In this document: positions 52,101 through 63,621 of the stretch, piece after piece | Position numbering within the stretch: the first letter of the stretch is position 1 | How the letters are laid out: each line of letters opens with the position of its first letter | Source: Ascaris suum | Taxonomy: Eukaryota > Nematoda > Chromadorea > Rhabditida > Ascarididae | DNA: 64,000 nucleotides | Direction: 5' to 3' | NCBI GenBank assembly: GCA_013433145.1 | Contig: CM024177.1 | Coordinates: 3,808,110 to 3,872,109, forward strand | Notes under the pieces: generated by a model | Databases searched by the model: none | Told to the model about the DNA's origin: nothing | Seen by the model: only the letters and a program-made list of their open reading frames with translations | Program-made: the position numbers and the translations under genes

Positions 52101-52380
52101 TAACGGCAAGATGCGAAATGTGTGTCGTCGTTCGGAAGGTTCATCACCACGACGACATCTGTATTAAAATGTTGGCCGATGCTTTTTTCCCTGTTTTTAT
52201 TTCCTCAGCTGGATGTGTAGTGCTTTCTGTTGAGTTTTTACTGCTCTGTTTTATGCGATATTACGTTCGCACTCAGCACTTCACGGAGTAAAATCGAACG
52301 TGAAAAGTGAAGCTTTTAAACGGTAATAGTGGTGGAGCGGCAGCAAAACGGAACGTCGCAGGGAATTTCTCCACACTTCA
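46140..52380. other. Intergenic region upstream of the CNG gene
   Basis: Lies between the two divergent genes. Minus-strand open stretches at 46307-46546, 46440-46646, 47561-47875 and 48637-49008 read somewhat like protein but could not be joined. 47.9-48.5 kb and 50-52 kb are strongly AT-rich with nothing recognisable. Confidence 0.4.
47463..47488. repeat. Perfect inverted repeat, 11-bp arms, 4-base loop
   Basis: GAAGTGGGCAT (47463-47473), loop AAAA, ATGCCCACTTC (47478-47488). On the minus strand the loop reads TTTT. No coding context. Confidence 0.95.
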
Positions 52381-52866
52381 CCAATTAATCTTGAAATCAC
52401 TGATTGGAAAATACGAATTTCGGCGAATTTTCAAGAAGACAGCAAAGTAATTTCGCCAAAAATGTATTACAGTAAAAAAAACCAAAAGTAATGTATGTCA
52501 AAAGAGGATCTTTCGATAAGAAGACACACTCTTCATAGTATTCAAAATCTTTGAGTCAAATGATTGTAAAGTTCAAATTTTTGAATGTTTGTGGAGTCAT
52601 AGCAAGAAGTTGGAGCATTTCAAAGTCTCCCTGTTGTAGCATAGGCATAGCTTTTTTTAAGCTTTATTTATTTATTTCAACGTGTGGAAGTGGGAAAACA
52701 GACAATAAGCACACGAGCATGAACGGCAAAAAGGCGAAACGTCCGCATCGAATAGGGCACGAGTTCATTGAGCAGCAGTATTGATCACGTAAAAACGACA
52801 CAGCCGGAATTTAGAAGTTGAAGAAATGAATGCATTAACGACAGCAGTCGAGAGCAGATTTCAGAT

Positions 52867-53357
52867 TCATAGAACACAAAATTGGAAATTGCATGCACTA
52901 TCGCTTCTGCTACAATATATTTTGGCGAGCTTCACTAAACGGAGTGGCAAGACCAGAGGTTTCTGTGAGGCAAGCCACAGCAGACTTCCCGAAGAACATT
53001 TGAGATGACGCGTTTCTGAGCATTCTTTAACAGTAATTTGATACCAAAAATCAAATGAGGAGAACAGTATTCCAAAATGGCTCAGCAGAAGGCAACAGAA
53101 GTCTCTGGATGAATTTTTCGCAGTTATGCTGCAAAGAGTGAACAATATGGTTCGCTGTTTTCGACGACCTTTAGGCAACAGTGAACAATACAACCGCCTC
53201 TGAATCTCAAGATTACTGACAACACCAATACTATGAACACCATCTGGAATAGAAAAAATCTCACCTCCTAGCCTGAGGAAACATTCGTGTCGGAATTTGA
53301 TATGAACCGCAGACATTTCTTCATGTTGATTATTCACTAGCATAATGTCATTCAGCT
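52867..53357 (-). CDS. Unassigned minus-strand open segment (longest unexplained frame)
   Basis: A 158-codon ATG frame (53343-52867) that also opens backwards to an acceptor-like CTGTTTTAG at 53358 (QLNDIMLVNNQHEEMSAVHI...). A strong GTGAGA donor lies inside it near 53262, so only the first third may be coding. Just upstream on the same strand are further open stretches (53470-53400, REELLARCLLSNDLMMTPKF; about 53670-53590, ENCLSLLDGLQARLDLMKGR). The plus strand is also open over part of this, which weakens the case. No family recognised. Confidence 0.25.
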
Positions 53358-53699
53358 GCTAAAACAGCAAGGTCGTTCTGCAGAATATTAAAGTCGTGGA
53401 CAATATCAATGCAGTGAACGATGAATTTAGGGGTCATCATCAGGTCATTGGAAAGAAGGCATCTCGCCAGCAATTCCTCGCGATTCCTGTACTCATTTTC
53501 TTAAAAATGTTTGGAAAATCTTCTTCGTGTAAGATCTGTGCTTCCATGTGTATGTGATTCTACTTCGTAATGCACCGTACTCATCTCAGGTTTATTATCC
53601 TTCCTTTCATCAAATCAAGTCGAGCTTGAAGCCCATCGAGGAGAGACAAACAGTTCTCTTCCTTATAAGAAGTGTATTTCTTTTTTGTGCATAACTAAT

Positions 53700-56385
53700 C
53701 GTATCTTGTACCTCATTTTAAACAGACAGTGATAATCAGAGCACTTTTTCCATTCGACCATGCTATCACTGTGAATGCATTCTTTGCCATCGGCGAAAAC
53801 GAAGTACTTCGTCGCTCACTAAAAGACTATAAAAGTCAGAAAAAAAGCGAGTGGAATTGGTATTGAATGTTTCACTCTTTAATGTTGGAGTGTCATAAGA
53901 AGATATCATGCCATTCAGTGCCTAAATGATTGATGCATAAATGGAAATCTGTCCCAACCATTACCGTTTAGCATCAACAATTATTGACGATTGCATAATG
54001 GAAGGAAGCTTCCATTTTGGGAGTTGAAATATTAGTATGTATTGAAAATAGCGTCTGAAATATTTATAGAAGCTTCTTGTCGAATGAGAACAAATAATGC
54101 TTTCCAATTTTTCAGTTCCAAAGAGACGATTTTTGGAACAGGTTTTCGCGATGGCCTATCTTTTTTTTACCACTTAAATTATGTTTGCATTCTCAATGAG
54201 ATTCTATTTTAGTCGATTCGAAAATTGTTGTAATGAAATGTCCGAAGTCAGAAAACATCACTGTCGACGATGATCGTCATTTCTATGCGTCTCATTTCTG
54301 TTGCATGCTTCAATTGATTCTGCCTTTAAAGTCTGCCAAATATTAATTCCGTTATGTTTATTTTCTTCTTTCTTCTATCTATTTATCTATGGAACTGAAA
54401 ATAATTGTGACATAAATCTGTGAAAATAAACCGCAATCTCTGAATTGAAAATAAACAGCTTCTGTCGACACTATTACTTACTGCCGTATTCGCTAAGAAC
54501 TATTTTTTGAGTTATTCAATCGAAAAGGTGAATATTCCTCAGAGATGCAAGCATTAGCAAAATAAAGTAGGAATTGTGCTATGAAAAGCTGAATGGGAGA
54601 GTTCTATTAGTTGAAGAAATACGTTTCAAGTTATTTTACACCTCATCATTATACGAAAAAAGTGTTCTTCTATATGTCGTACCTCTTCTCACTTTTCCAT
54701 CGAAATCGTTCGCACATATATTATTGTCTCAATGTTGAGATGCACGTTCAAAAAGTCAGCAATTTCCCAACTCACGAATAGCAATTCTTTCCTACCATCA
54801 TGAATTGTTCAAAGGTGGCGTTCAAATGCTTTAAATCACAAAAACCCAACAATTACTCACTTTCAGCTGAAACTGAGGAAAGCCTGTCCAGCGATTGTTC
54901 CCTTGAGAATAATAAGTAGCGATGCTATCATACGATGTTCAATCTTACTTTCTGCCGTTACATAAGGAAAATTAACTGCTGAATTGATGGAACTATTAAG
55001 GAGATAACTTTTATTGCTTTATAGAAGTGAAGTCCATTTCTAATGAAACTTTACAATAAAAGCTGTTTTTGCAAGTTTCTATTTAAAAACCGCTGATGGG
55101 AATGTTATTTCGACGCTTATCCATGTTCCACGTATGTATGTTGTCTGTTTAATAATTGCAAATTACGAGTGGCAAAAGCTATATTGATGGAATTGAATAG
55201 TGTAATATGTACTGTAATCTAATGCAGCATGAATAATTATTATCTCAATGCCTTATTAAATTTCTCAGTCAATTATATTCTGAAAACGCATCAATCCCAG
55301 CCCATAAATGAATATGCACTTGCTGAAATTGCACAGTAATATATATAGAAGAAAGTACTCTAATGTATCAACATCCGATTGGATTCGGCTTGCAAAAGAA
55401 CATCTACATAGGGATTTATCCGAAAGTAGATGCTATAGCAAGATTATTAGGCTTTCTAACTCTGGATAAAGTGCAGGTCAAAATGGATTTATGCCTCGCT
55501 TTTTACCTAGCAGTTTCGATTCGATAGCCAATAAAGTCAAACTCTCAAATCCTCATGGAGGTAGCGTACATCGAAGACGATTTCCTAAACCAACTTTCAG
55601 GTTGTTGCATCAGATTCGTGTGCAATTCTCGATGCTCATAATTAAACTAAAATTCTGCCTACTTTTTGCGACCAATCGGACAGCTAGTCACAGCAGCTGG
55701 CCAAAGAAGCGAGTGTTTGCCAAATTTCTGTGAATCGGTTGACAATTTGAAAAAAAAAGACCGATATTGCGCATATTTTCTCACTTCTTAGCTAGTTAAA
55801 AGGCACACTGATATACTGATTCATGCCATTTTCTCTTCTACGCTTCTCATTTGTTGTGAACATTGCAGAGGCATCGTGTAATAATGTAATTTTTTTAATC
55901 CGATAGCGCACCACTGCTTTTGAATTCTCTCCCTATCACATTTTTTTTAAAATCTGCATTGTAAGCCCGTTTGTTCACGTTAACAATCCCCATATCCTAA
56001 ACGACGTGCTCAACGTACCTTCTTATTCAAGGAGTTCCCATCTAACTAACAGACTCGCAAAAAACACATAATGTGCCACATCACTTGGCACTTTTCCCGC
56101 TTCTTTTCAGTTGAGAAGATATGAAAACCGTATCAGAAAGCGATATATGATGGAAAAAGTACTGCTATGCCAAGCTGAACTCAAATGCTCCAACTGACGA
56201 GGATAACAGCAGCAATGTGAACATTAGCTTCATGCTAAAGAAATGCGGAGTTCACTTCCCATGTGATCCTACTGCAATTCAACTGATAAATACCGCAGAA
56301 AGTTTTCGCTTATACGAAGATGCATGCTTCTGTTATCGGCGAGTAATCACTTTTTCCCGAAAATCGCCATTTTTATCATTTTCAG
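53700..56385. promoter_or_regulatory. Region upstream of the GPCR gene
   Basis: AT-rich, no open frame of note except plus 55491-55733. It should contain the receptor promoter. The TTTATCATTTTCAG at 56372-56385, eight bases before the ATG, is a good acceptor without a visible upstream coding donor. It fits either a 5' UTR intron or a spliced-leader trans-splice site. Confidence 0.35.
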
Positions 56386-56392
56386 CTTCACT

Positions 56393-56563
56393 ATGCCATC
56401 CGAACATCTCGAGCATGAGCGCAAGTTGAGATTCATTATATATATTGTCGACGGTTATTTAATGTTGTTTTGCGTATTCATTGGGGTTCTATTCAACGCA
56501 TTTTCTATCATCATATTTCGACGCAGAAATCGTGGCAAATTCTCACTTGCACAATATTATCTG
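56393..56563 (+). CDS. GPCR exon 1 (N-terminus, TM1)
   Basis: ATG at 56393 gives a very short extracellular end (MPSEHLEHERK), then TM1 (FIIYIVDGYLMLFCVFIGVL) with the conserved Asn in FNAFSIIIF and a basic stop-transfer RRRNRGK. The donor is GTATTT at 56564, phase 0. The N-terminus is short for the family and has no glycosylation sequon, so an upstream exon is possible. Confidence 0.82.
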
Positions 56564-59500
56564 GTATTTTATTGTACTCCTCTTTTCATCTTATTTATGC
56601 AATGACTTGCTCGGTATATCGTCATTTCAAAGCATTTTCTTTAATAGCGTAGTAAAAGATATATAGGAAACGTCGGACTCTAGAAAGAAGCAACCTAGCG
56701 ATCAAATTTTGGAGTATTTATTTACTTTTTTCGAAAGACTCTATCCGCACAGAAATTTTTGAAGTCGAAAAAACCTCATAGATCACGCCATGAAATTTAC
56801 GAATATTCAGCTGTTCAACTCGTTTTCTATTCGTTTTTCAACCTTCTCCAACATATTACCCCATTCGAATTTAGGAGTTTAACCGCACTGCAATGACTTG
56901 CATTCATGGAGAGCAAGATGTGAAAAAGAGCGATCAGTGCCGGACTATTCAACAGTAGATTAGATGTTCGTATTTTGCTAAATGTTTGCCTCAACGTTCT
57001 TTAATTTTTCCCCGCAAATGTTCCTCTACGAAGCAAGAAATTATCATCATAAATCAATGTAACTGATTTGAACGATGATCATAAATTTCAATGATCCCTT
57101 TATTGCACACAACCATTGTTTATTCTTTCAGGTAATTTTATTGATTTGTCAGACTGCACTTCTCTGCCAGTGTCTTCTTCTTTACTGCCTACCAACGTTG
57201 ATTTACGGCGATACCCAAATTAGTGGTCTCTACACTTATGTTATTCTTATCGCACATGCATTCTCTGGACCGTCCTATATAGCGATCACCTGGATTGTTT
57301 TAGCGCTAGCAATCGAACGTTATTTTGCACTACGGAAACCATTCGCTTACAGGGCAATGGCAACAGCAGGGTTTGTCAAGAAACTTATTGGCAAATGCTA
57401 CTTGAAAGAAAAAACAGAACAGGCGATGGGTCAAGTGACCGAACAGGTCCGATTGGCAACTCTTGCCAATGCCAGTGACGAAAATCAAGACTGCGAACTT
57501 ATCCACCAGGGCTTTCACAAGTTCTTGCATTGAGAGCAGAAGTAAATTTCAAACAATTCAAAATCATTAAAAGTTCTCAATAATCGCAAATTTTTTCTTA
57601 TTTTTTGACAATTATGTAAAAATATGAACTAAGACTATCATACGATATATCTTGCAGTGTTCAAAAGGTTGCTGACGACGAAGTTTGACATTTCATCATT
57701 ACTATCAGCATCATTTATTTGCAGTCGAGTGAAAGGCATTATTGCTGGATTGCTAGTCGTGACTTTCATTTTCTGCATTCCACGTCTCTTCGAATATAAG
57801 TCGATCACTCAATGCAAGAATATTACCTCAGAAGTGAACAGTTCGACTTCATGCTATCTCACTGTTGCAAGCACCGAGATTCTTCAGGTAGGCGTACGAA
57901 ATTTCCCATTCTATTTTGCCATTCTCCATCACACTGAGACATTTGAGAATTTCTGTGCATAAATTGTAAATCAAAGTTTGCAATTATTCCAGAGATAGCA
58001 CTCTCAGTAAACAATTTTCTGTGTTTCAATAAAACAACTACTGAATACTATGGATGAAATCGAACGGACCCTGTGGTAGTACACGAGCATTGGTTATAGT
58101 TAAATTTCCTTGCAAGTCGAATTCGATATTACTCAATTACTAACGGCTTTTCTGTGTTTTGATGTGGTGCTTCATATTAAAAGCTTTGCAATTTTGTATC
58201 TACGTGAGGTTTTTTTCTCTCTCTACAAATATATACGAGTCGCCCTCTCTAATAGTCCCCAAAATCGAGCGATCACGAAATTAAAGATAAGAAATTTGGC
58301 AGTTAGAATCTGCGCTTCATCAAATTAACTCCCATGCAGACTTGCTATTGATCAATCTCAAAAGTAAATTACACCTACTTAAACGTAGCTTAGAAGTTGC
58401 ATGCATTTTACGAGTGACTCAACAGTGGAACGACTCAGCAACGACGTATACCCTGACCCAGTAGTAGCAGTGTGTCGTTTATGAAGATGTAACTTTAGAA
58501 TTTTCAATCCTCCTCGAAATTTCTTCAAAAATTTTGTTTGAAGACAATCGTAGTAATTCAGCAATACAGTCAACATTGAGCAGCGCAATTCCATCCGAGC
58601 GCCATCGATCTCAATGCATTTTTTTTCGGCCTTTTTGGCAGTGCATCGCACTCTCTGTGGCACAACTCCTCTTGTGCTTGAGAAAACTTCTTCAGTTTGG
58701 CTTCTGAGAACGACCACAGCAGTGCTTAACGCTCACTGCCGTTCCCCGCACAGGGTTGCCGCGATCAAAGAATCCCTGCCTCGTGGGTGCCCCGATGGTT
58801 CTCATTATTCATCTCTATGGGGGATGTTAGAAACGCGAATTCTGCGCTCGCAACCCGAAGAAAAATTCTCCATAAAGTAACCGCCGAACACGAGGAAACC
58901 ACGTGAAGCATTCATTCGTCTGCAGATACTGCAAGGGATCCTTTTTTGCCTTTCTTCTCTTCTGCCAAAAAGAACTTCCACACGGCGCTTCTCCCACTTT
59001 TCTCGTTTCTTATCAATCCAGATTCCTCCGAACTAGCGACACTGGTATCAGCTCTAGGAATGTCGAGGACGGAGCGGACGACGGGATCGGCAGTGGTGAC
59101 TGTTCATCTCCAGCTCTCTGTAACATGGCATACTTGAAAAACAAATCCGTATTCAAGAGAACGGAAGAGCACAGCCCAACACAGAGAGTAAAATTTGACT
59201 GTCGATCAGAAAACGCAGGCATTTTAGAGAGCATGGATAGCACAATGAATTGTGATGCAAGATGTCGTGTTGCCGCCTTCGAGAGCTTGATACTCCATCC
59301 GTGTACTTGGTTTCGTTACTATTTTCAATATTACACAGCAGAGATTAGCCAAGCTCACCTCGACGTAAAGACGTCACCATCGTGGGCATCTGCTCACATC
59401 ATCAGCAACATCATTCGCGAATGAAAATTTCTAAATCTAATATGTAATCATTAAAAAACAATGCAAAAATAACAACGAACAACCTGTCGAAAACTAAAGC

Positions 59501-62500
59501 ATACTAATCCTGACAACCTCACTACGTAGCACAATAAGTTTAAAACGAATGCTCCTCCTCAGTCACTTCCTGTCACTTTTGCAAGAGGGAAGTGGTCTTC
59601 ACTACGCTTCCTCACTTCAACACAGCATAATATTATCACAGTCCCTTCCACTAACCACGAAGCTAATAGCCCTTTTTTCGCAAGCAATTCCAGGAATTTT
59701 AGTACCACCTGCCCTTGACAGAACCGCAACAACGTCTGGAGAAAACTGCATCTTGGGCTTTAACAGGACTTCTATATCAAACGATTGCCGAAGAAATGCT
59801 AAAACGGCAACCATTCGGAAATTGTTTCTATTGCAGCTTTCCATAAAGCGATACAGCACAATAGCAGTGAAAATTCTCGTAACAGAATCTGGTGTTTTCC
59901 AACCATCCGCTCCATGAGAAAGTTTATCTGAGGACTCGAATCCTAGCGAGGGAATGATTCATCATTTCATGGCGGAAGCCCCCTTCACGGAGCCTACTTA
60001 TAAACACCAGTCCATACAACGGCTCTTCTTCTGCGCAGACACATGGTTCTGAAGTGAACACCAGAGAAAAAATCGAAAGACACGAGATCTGGTCTTATTG
60101 GCTGAAATTCGATGTTGCCTCCTCTTCTATCCAAAGTGAGAAGCATTTCCATTCAAAACACTCCACACAGCTTTGCCTAGTGAGCTGGAGCGAGATCGTG
60201 AATGGTCATAAAACCCTGCAGTTTTATGCAACACTTTTCCACTTAATATCTCCAGGCGCTTGGTGTCCACAGTTTTCTTAAAAAAGTAGGGTCCTAAAAG
60301 GTCTCCTGACCAGGTTCCTGCCTAAACGATGACCCCAGGACCATTGAGTTCTCAATCGATTGTCTGTTCGGCGTTTTCATCAGGCTAGTGAACGATGTCA
60401 TGACGATTGAGATGGCCGTCATGCCTGAAAACACCTTCATCAGACCACAAAATTTTCTTGCTGTCGACGTCTTCTTTTTAATCCCAAAAAAGTTTCATAA
60501 AATCCAGTTCTTCTATCGGATCCATCTTCTACTGAACCTATGTAATGGCTACGGTTAGTACAGCTTGAGGCTTTCTTCGTGAAGGATGCGCTGCGCATTG
60601 GATCTCGGAGTTTCCGATTCTAAAGAGAATTGATCAGGTGACTTTCTTGGGCTGCGGCCAGTGGCACCTAAATTTTAAATTTTTTTTCTTCTAATTCGCT
60701 GCAAGGAAGCCATCCGCTGCTCGGTGTACCCTCAACAGTATCTTTTCCTTGAAGATTAATGACAGCAGTCTTGATAACTCTGGAATCAGGCGATGGCGTG
60801 GAGATGTGCTCAAGCAACTGTCTGGCAACTTCGACGGCGAAGTTCTCATATTTGTAATAAAGCTTATCATCAAAATGCGCTCTTGCATTAAGCGCCTTGT
60901 AAAACTCATCCCACCTCGGATGTTTCCACATTGTCGAATCAAAAAGGAAGCGAAAGCGTAACGAAAATATCAACCGTGGAACAACGCACTGCCACTTCCG
61001 GGCCGTTCTGGACTTTTATTGATTCTTACATGTTTCTGTTCGTTTATATTGTAACTACACCGCTGCACATGATTTATTTGCTGATAAATTATGGAAAAAA
61101 GGGAATCCGAATGAAAAAAAATTCAAAAGTTCATGCTCTGCAACGTTTTCTAGCCCGCATTTCCATTTGCTCAATGTAGTTGAAAATTTACACCTGCAAG
61201 ATGTACTACAGCTATGGCTTATCTGTGCGAATGACTTTATGTTTCTATCGGCGCATTCAAGCTAAAGCCAGGAGGTATGCTAGCTGTGATGTATAATCCA
61301 TTAGAATGCTAATATATAAACCTTCCGATCGATCTGTGAACTTTGCTAGGAATTCGACTGCGGAAAATAATTCTTGCATTCTGCAAGCGATTGGACTTTC
61401 ATTGGACTTAAAGTGGTTTTTTATAGAGATCCTTAAGAGCGGTTTCGATTAAAATACAAATGCATTATTGAGAAGTTATTTTATTATCTTATGTTCATTC
61501 AAGAAAGTGGCTTATTTTGGCACTAGTTTTATTTGATATGCTATTTTATTCCAAGCATTTGTGTAATCAACGTTTTCATGGCATGTTTATACATTCTCTA
61601 GTGGTCTACACCTTACACTTAGAGCTCAAAAGTATGTATAAACCGCAAATACATGCCTACGGGGCTGCGGAGGAAGATTATTTGAGGTTGAGTATATGCG
61701 CCCGAAATGTCCATTATAGGAAATCGGCCTATGTGACCAATAATGGATCGGCGTAACCAACCGTCTGGAGAAACGAAAATGCGCTTTTAAAGCTGTTTAA
61801 ACTGCTTACTTTCACAGGATAAAAATAAGGGAGTTTCCCTGAGTAAAAAATTAACATAACTTATAAAGGTCATAAATGCGCTAACTTCATAGTGGTGAGG
61901 AGTAGGGAGAGGGGAGAGCAGACAATGTCCTTGAGTGAATGTAACTCATTGGTTGAACTTTTTGAAGACGCCTTCAACAATGATAAGGGCCAATTCGCTG
62001 TGCCTCCGACAACGTCGACTGATGTTGCATATTTGCTATGTTCGTGTCGGAATAAAGGTGTGCGCTATTTCAGAACGAAACATATTGGAACGTATATCAT
62101 GTATGGCTAATAGTGGTTTTCGCAACTTTGTTACCTTCATTGGTGATCCTTTTCCTAACAGTGCGAATTTCGTGCTTTTTACATAATGCCCTTAAAGAGA
62201 GACGATGGTTAGATGCAACAGAACGTAACGAGCGATCAAGAAATAACGTTTTAAAGTACGTTCACATGCTTTAACCGATTCGCGTTGTTGTGTTTTCTTA
62301 TTTTACCTTCGGCTAGTTTACTAAATCCATTATTGCCTTACTTTCTTAAATCGACAAGACAATTAATTCTTCAGTCGTATTTGGCTTATTAAACTCTTAA
62401 ATATGAGAATGAGAAAAGAAGTAACCCTTTGCGTTGTACTTGCATGTACCGCTGAGAAGGGAAGTAATACTTGCATATACCGCAAAAAAATGCCAATGAA

Positions 62501-63621
62501 AGAAACAGTATAACTGAGAAATCATATAGTCGTTCGCGCTATTTTGAAACAGTACTTTCCGGCTCATTGAAACTCCAAAACATTTTTGAGAATAGGTTCA
62601 CTTCGCCGTGCAGATCCTTGTAAGGGGTTTCTTTGTGCCTTGTGCGCTCCGCTTTTTGCATCACCTCATGAGCTTAGCATAATGTTAACACCGATAGGAA
62701 TAACTCACCTAAACCGCGCATGACACTCATCCTTAAATCCGTTCGGGCCGAACGCCTTTCCAAATATGCAGGGTCTAACTAATACCAAAGTTTTGAACGA
62801 TGTTGAAAAAAAAGAAGGAATGACGTTCTAGCGTTCTAATAGCTAAGATCGTGAAGCTAATGCGAGAAATCGCGACATTGTGCAACAAATTAGAAGGATG
62901 TTTATTCTGAGAAGGTGAATAATAATTCTTGTGGCAACTTTGTTTCAGGGGTGAGCGAGAATCCAATATTATGCTTATTATCGTTATAATTAAATTTGCA
63001 CTCTCTGATCCACTGCCAATGGTTGAAAGCGTACGTTTTCTACGATTCATTCTAATTTACTGATAGCTTACGAACACAAAAATCGTTGTATTGCTCTTCG
63101 TTCTCGCTCTCTCTAAAACTCCACTTCAACTTCGAGTCCTCCACTATCAAATGATTTAGTAGTTTCGGCGTTGCCTGAGGTAGAACAAAACTTTTTAACG
63201 AATTCGGTGAAAAACCATCGGATACTTGAGGCAATGATTCTAAACGATCCGAATTGAATTTCGCAAATCTCAGGAACTTCAGCTCACTACAGTTCTGACC
63301 CAATCCTAAAGAAGGGGAACTTGCACACCCAGAACAACTATGAAGAAAATCCTTGCGATTATTACAGTACTTCCCAAAGCAACTGATATGAGCAACTCTG
63401 AAGTGATTACAGGTATTAGGCGCGGAAGCACCTGAGGATTCTCCTGCTTCTGCCGCTCTTCAAGTGAGTGTAGCCAATTTTCTAGTGGCATTGTGTTGCT
63501 CAATAAATTTCTTTACGTTTTTCGCGTTCGGACAACGCTTTCGTCATGAATGCAGAAAGATTATATTTGGCAAACGAAATATCGTGGCCTCATCGAGACG
63601 CAACAGCACCGATGAAACGTG
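56393..63621 (+). CDS. FMRFamide-receptor-like neuropeptide GPCR (frpr-type), 3' incomplete
   Basis: Class A peptide receptor, expected in neuronal or muscle membrane, coupling neuropeptides to G proteins. Exons: 56393-56563, 57132-57370, 57725-57887, 62074-62255, 62949-63030, 63413-63621. All junctions are GT..AG with continuous phase, giving 348 residues through TM7. Family marks: N in TM1 (GVLFNAF), ERY at TM3 (residues 119-121), PRLFE after TM4 (compare PRFWE in Drosophila FMRFaR), NETY before TM5, and a TM7 CSINFF..FAFGQRF block like NSSVNF..Y.IFGE.F. The last exon ends at a GTTAGT donor, phase 2, with no stop, so the C-terminal tail lies in later exons, probably outside the window. The start ATG follows an acceptor-like TTTTCAG at 56385, which may be a 5' UTR intron or spliced-leader site. 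The peptide ligand cannot be inferred. Confidence 0.88.
57132..57370 (+). CDS. GPCR exon 2 (TM2, TM3)
   Basis: After TTCTTTCAG the frame gives TM2 (VILLICQTALLCQCLLLYCL) and TM3 (YTYVILIAHAFSGPSY then IAITWIVLALAIERYFALRKPF). ERY replaces DRY, as in insect FMRFamide receptors. The usual Cys at 3.25 is Ile. The donor is GTTTGT at 57371, phase 2. Confidence 0.9.
57725..57887 (+). CDS. GPCR exon 3 (TM4, extracellular loop 2)
   Basis: RVKGIIAGLLVVTFIFCIPR is TM4, ending in the diagnostic PRLFE. Loop 2 has two Cys (residues 167 and 180) and sequons NIT (169) and NSS (175). The acceptor is ATTTGCAG and the donor GTAGGC; phase 2 in, 0 out. A second acceptor-like TTGCAG at about 57658 is out of phase. 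Confidence 0.88.
58379..59900. other. Both-strand open block in GPCR intron 3, possibly older transposon remains
   Basis: This part of the 4.2-kb intron is visibly richer in G+C than its surroundings and carries long open frames on both strands (plus 58903-59424, 173 codons; plus 59549-59917; minus 58379-58717 and 59617-59859). None matches a family I know, and none connects in phase with the receptor exons. Its position beside the transposase relic suggests it arrived with mobile DNA, but that is inference. Confidence 0.35.
59900..60665 (-). mobile_element. Decayed Tc1/mariner-family transposase inside the GPCR intron
   Basis: Read on the minus strand with several frame changes and stops, the DNA gives successive fragments of a Tc1/mariner transposase: an RILHEE..L block near 60575, then WSDEGVFRHDGHLNRHD followed by PDENAEQ (60450-60375), matching the F-S-D-E..F...G..N...W...NP region with its catalytic Asp, then VWAGTW and GPYFFKKTVDTKRLEIL (60310-60250). 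The second catalytic Asp region is not recognisable. I see no terminal inverted repeats, so the ends are approximate. It is inactive. The 60668-60973 minus-strand open frame lies where the N-terminal half would be but does not look like a transposase. Confidence 0.7.
62074..62255 (+). CDS. GPCR exon 4 (TM5, intracellular loop 3)
   Basis: Starts NETYWNVYHVWLIVVFATLL right after GCTATTTCAG, matching the NETY..IY..W..L block before TM5 in FMRFamide receptors; Pro at residue 212 is the TM5 proline. Loop 3 is strongly basic (HNALKERRWLDATERNERSR). The donor is GTACGT at 62256. It sits 4.2 kb after exon 3 but its phase (0) fits exactly. Confidence 0.86.
62949..63030 (+). CDS. GPCR exon 5 (TM6)
   Basis: An 82-bp exon after TTTGTTTCAG, encoding GERESNIMLIIVIIKFALSD then PLPMVES. 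This aligns with the KRE...ML..V.VFF.LN.LPLV.N.SE pattern of the family. The donor is GTACGT at 63031; phase 2 in, 0 out. Confidence 0.8.
63413..63621 (+). CDS. GPCR exon 6 (extracellular loop 3, TM7, tail start)
   Basis: After GTGATTACAG the frame gives an acidic loop 3 (VLGAEAPEDSPASAALQ), TM7 (VSVANFLVALCCSINFFTFF) and helix 8 (AFGQRFRHECRKIIFGK). The NPxxY position reads N-F-F-T-F. The donor is GTTAGT at 63622, phase 2. No acceptable continuation exon was seen before the window ends. Confidence 0.88.

Noticed and set aside
60931..61179. Segment first taken as TM5 of the GPCR
   Set aside because: It has no acceptor giving the needed phase 0, and the true TM5 exon at 62074-62255 matches the family's NETY..TM5 block and joins exactly.
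63052..63303. 83-codon minus-strand frame in the last GPCR intron
   Set aside because: Composition is plausible, but no acceptor, donor or domain was found and it lies within an intron flanked by well-supported receptor exons.
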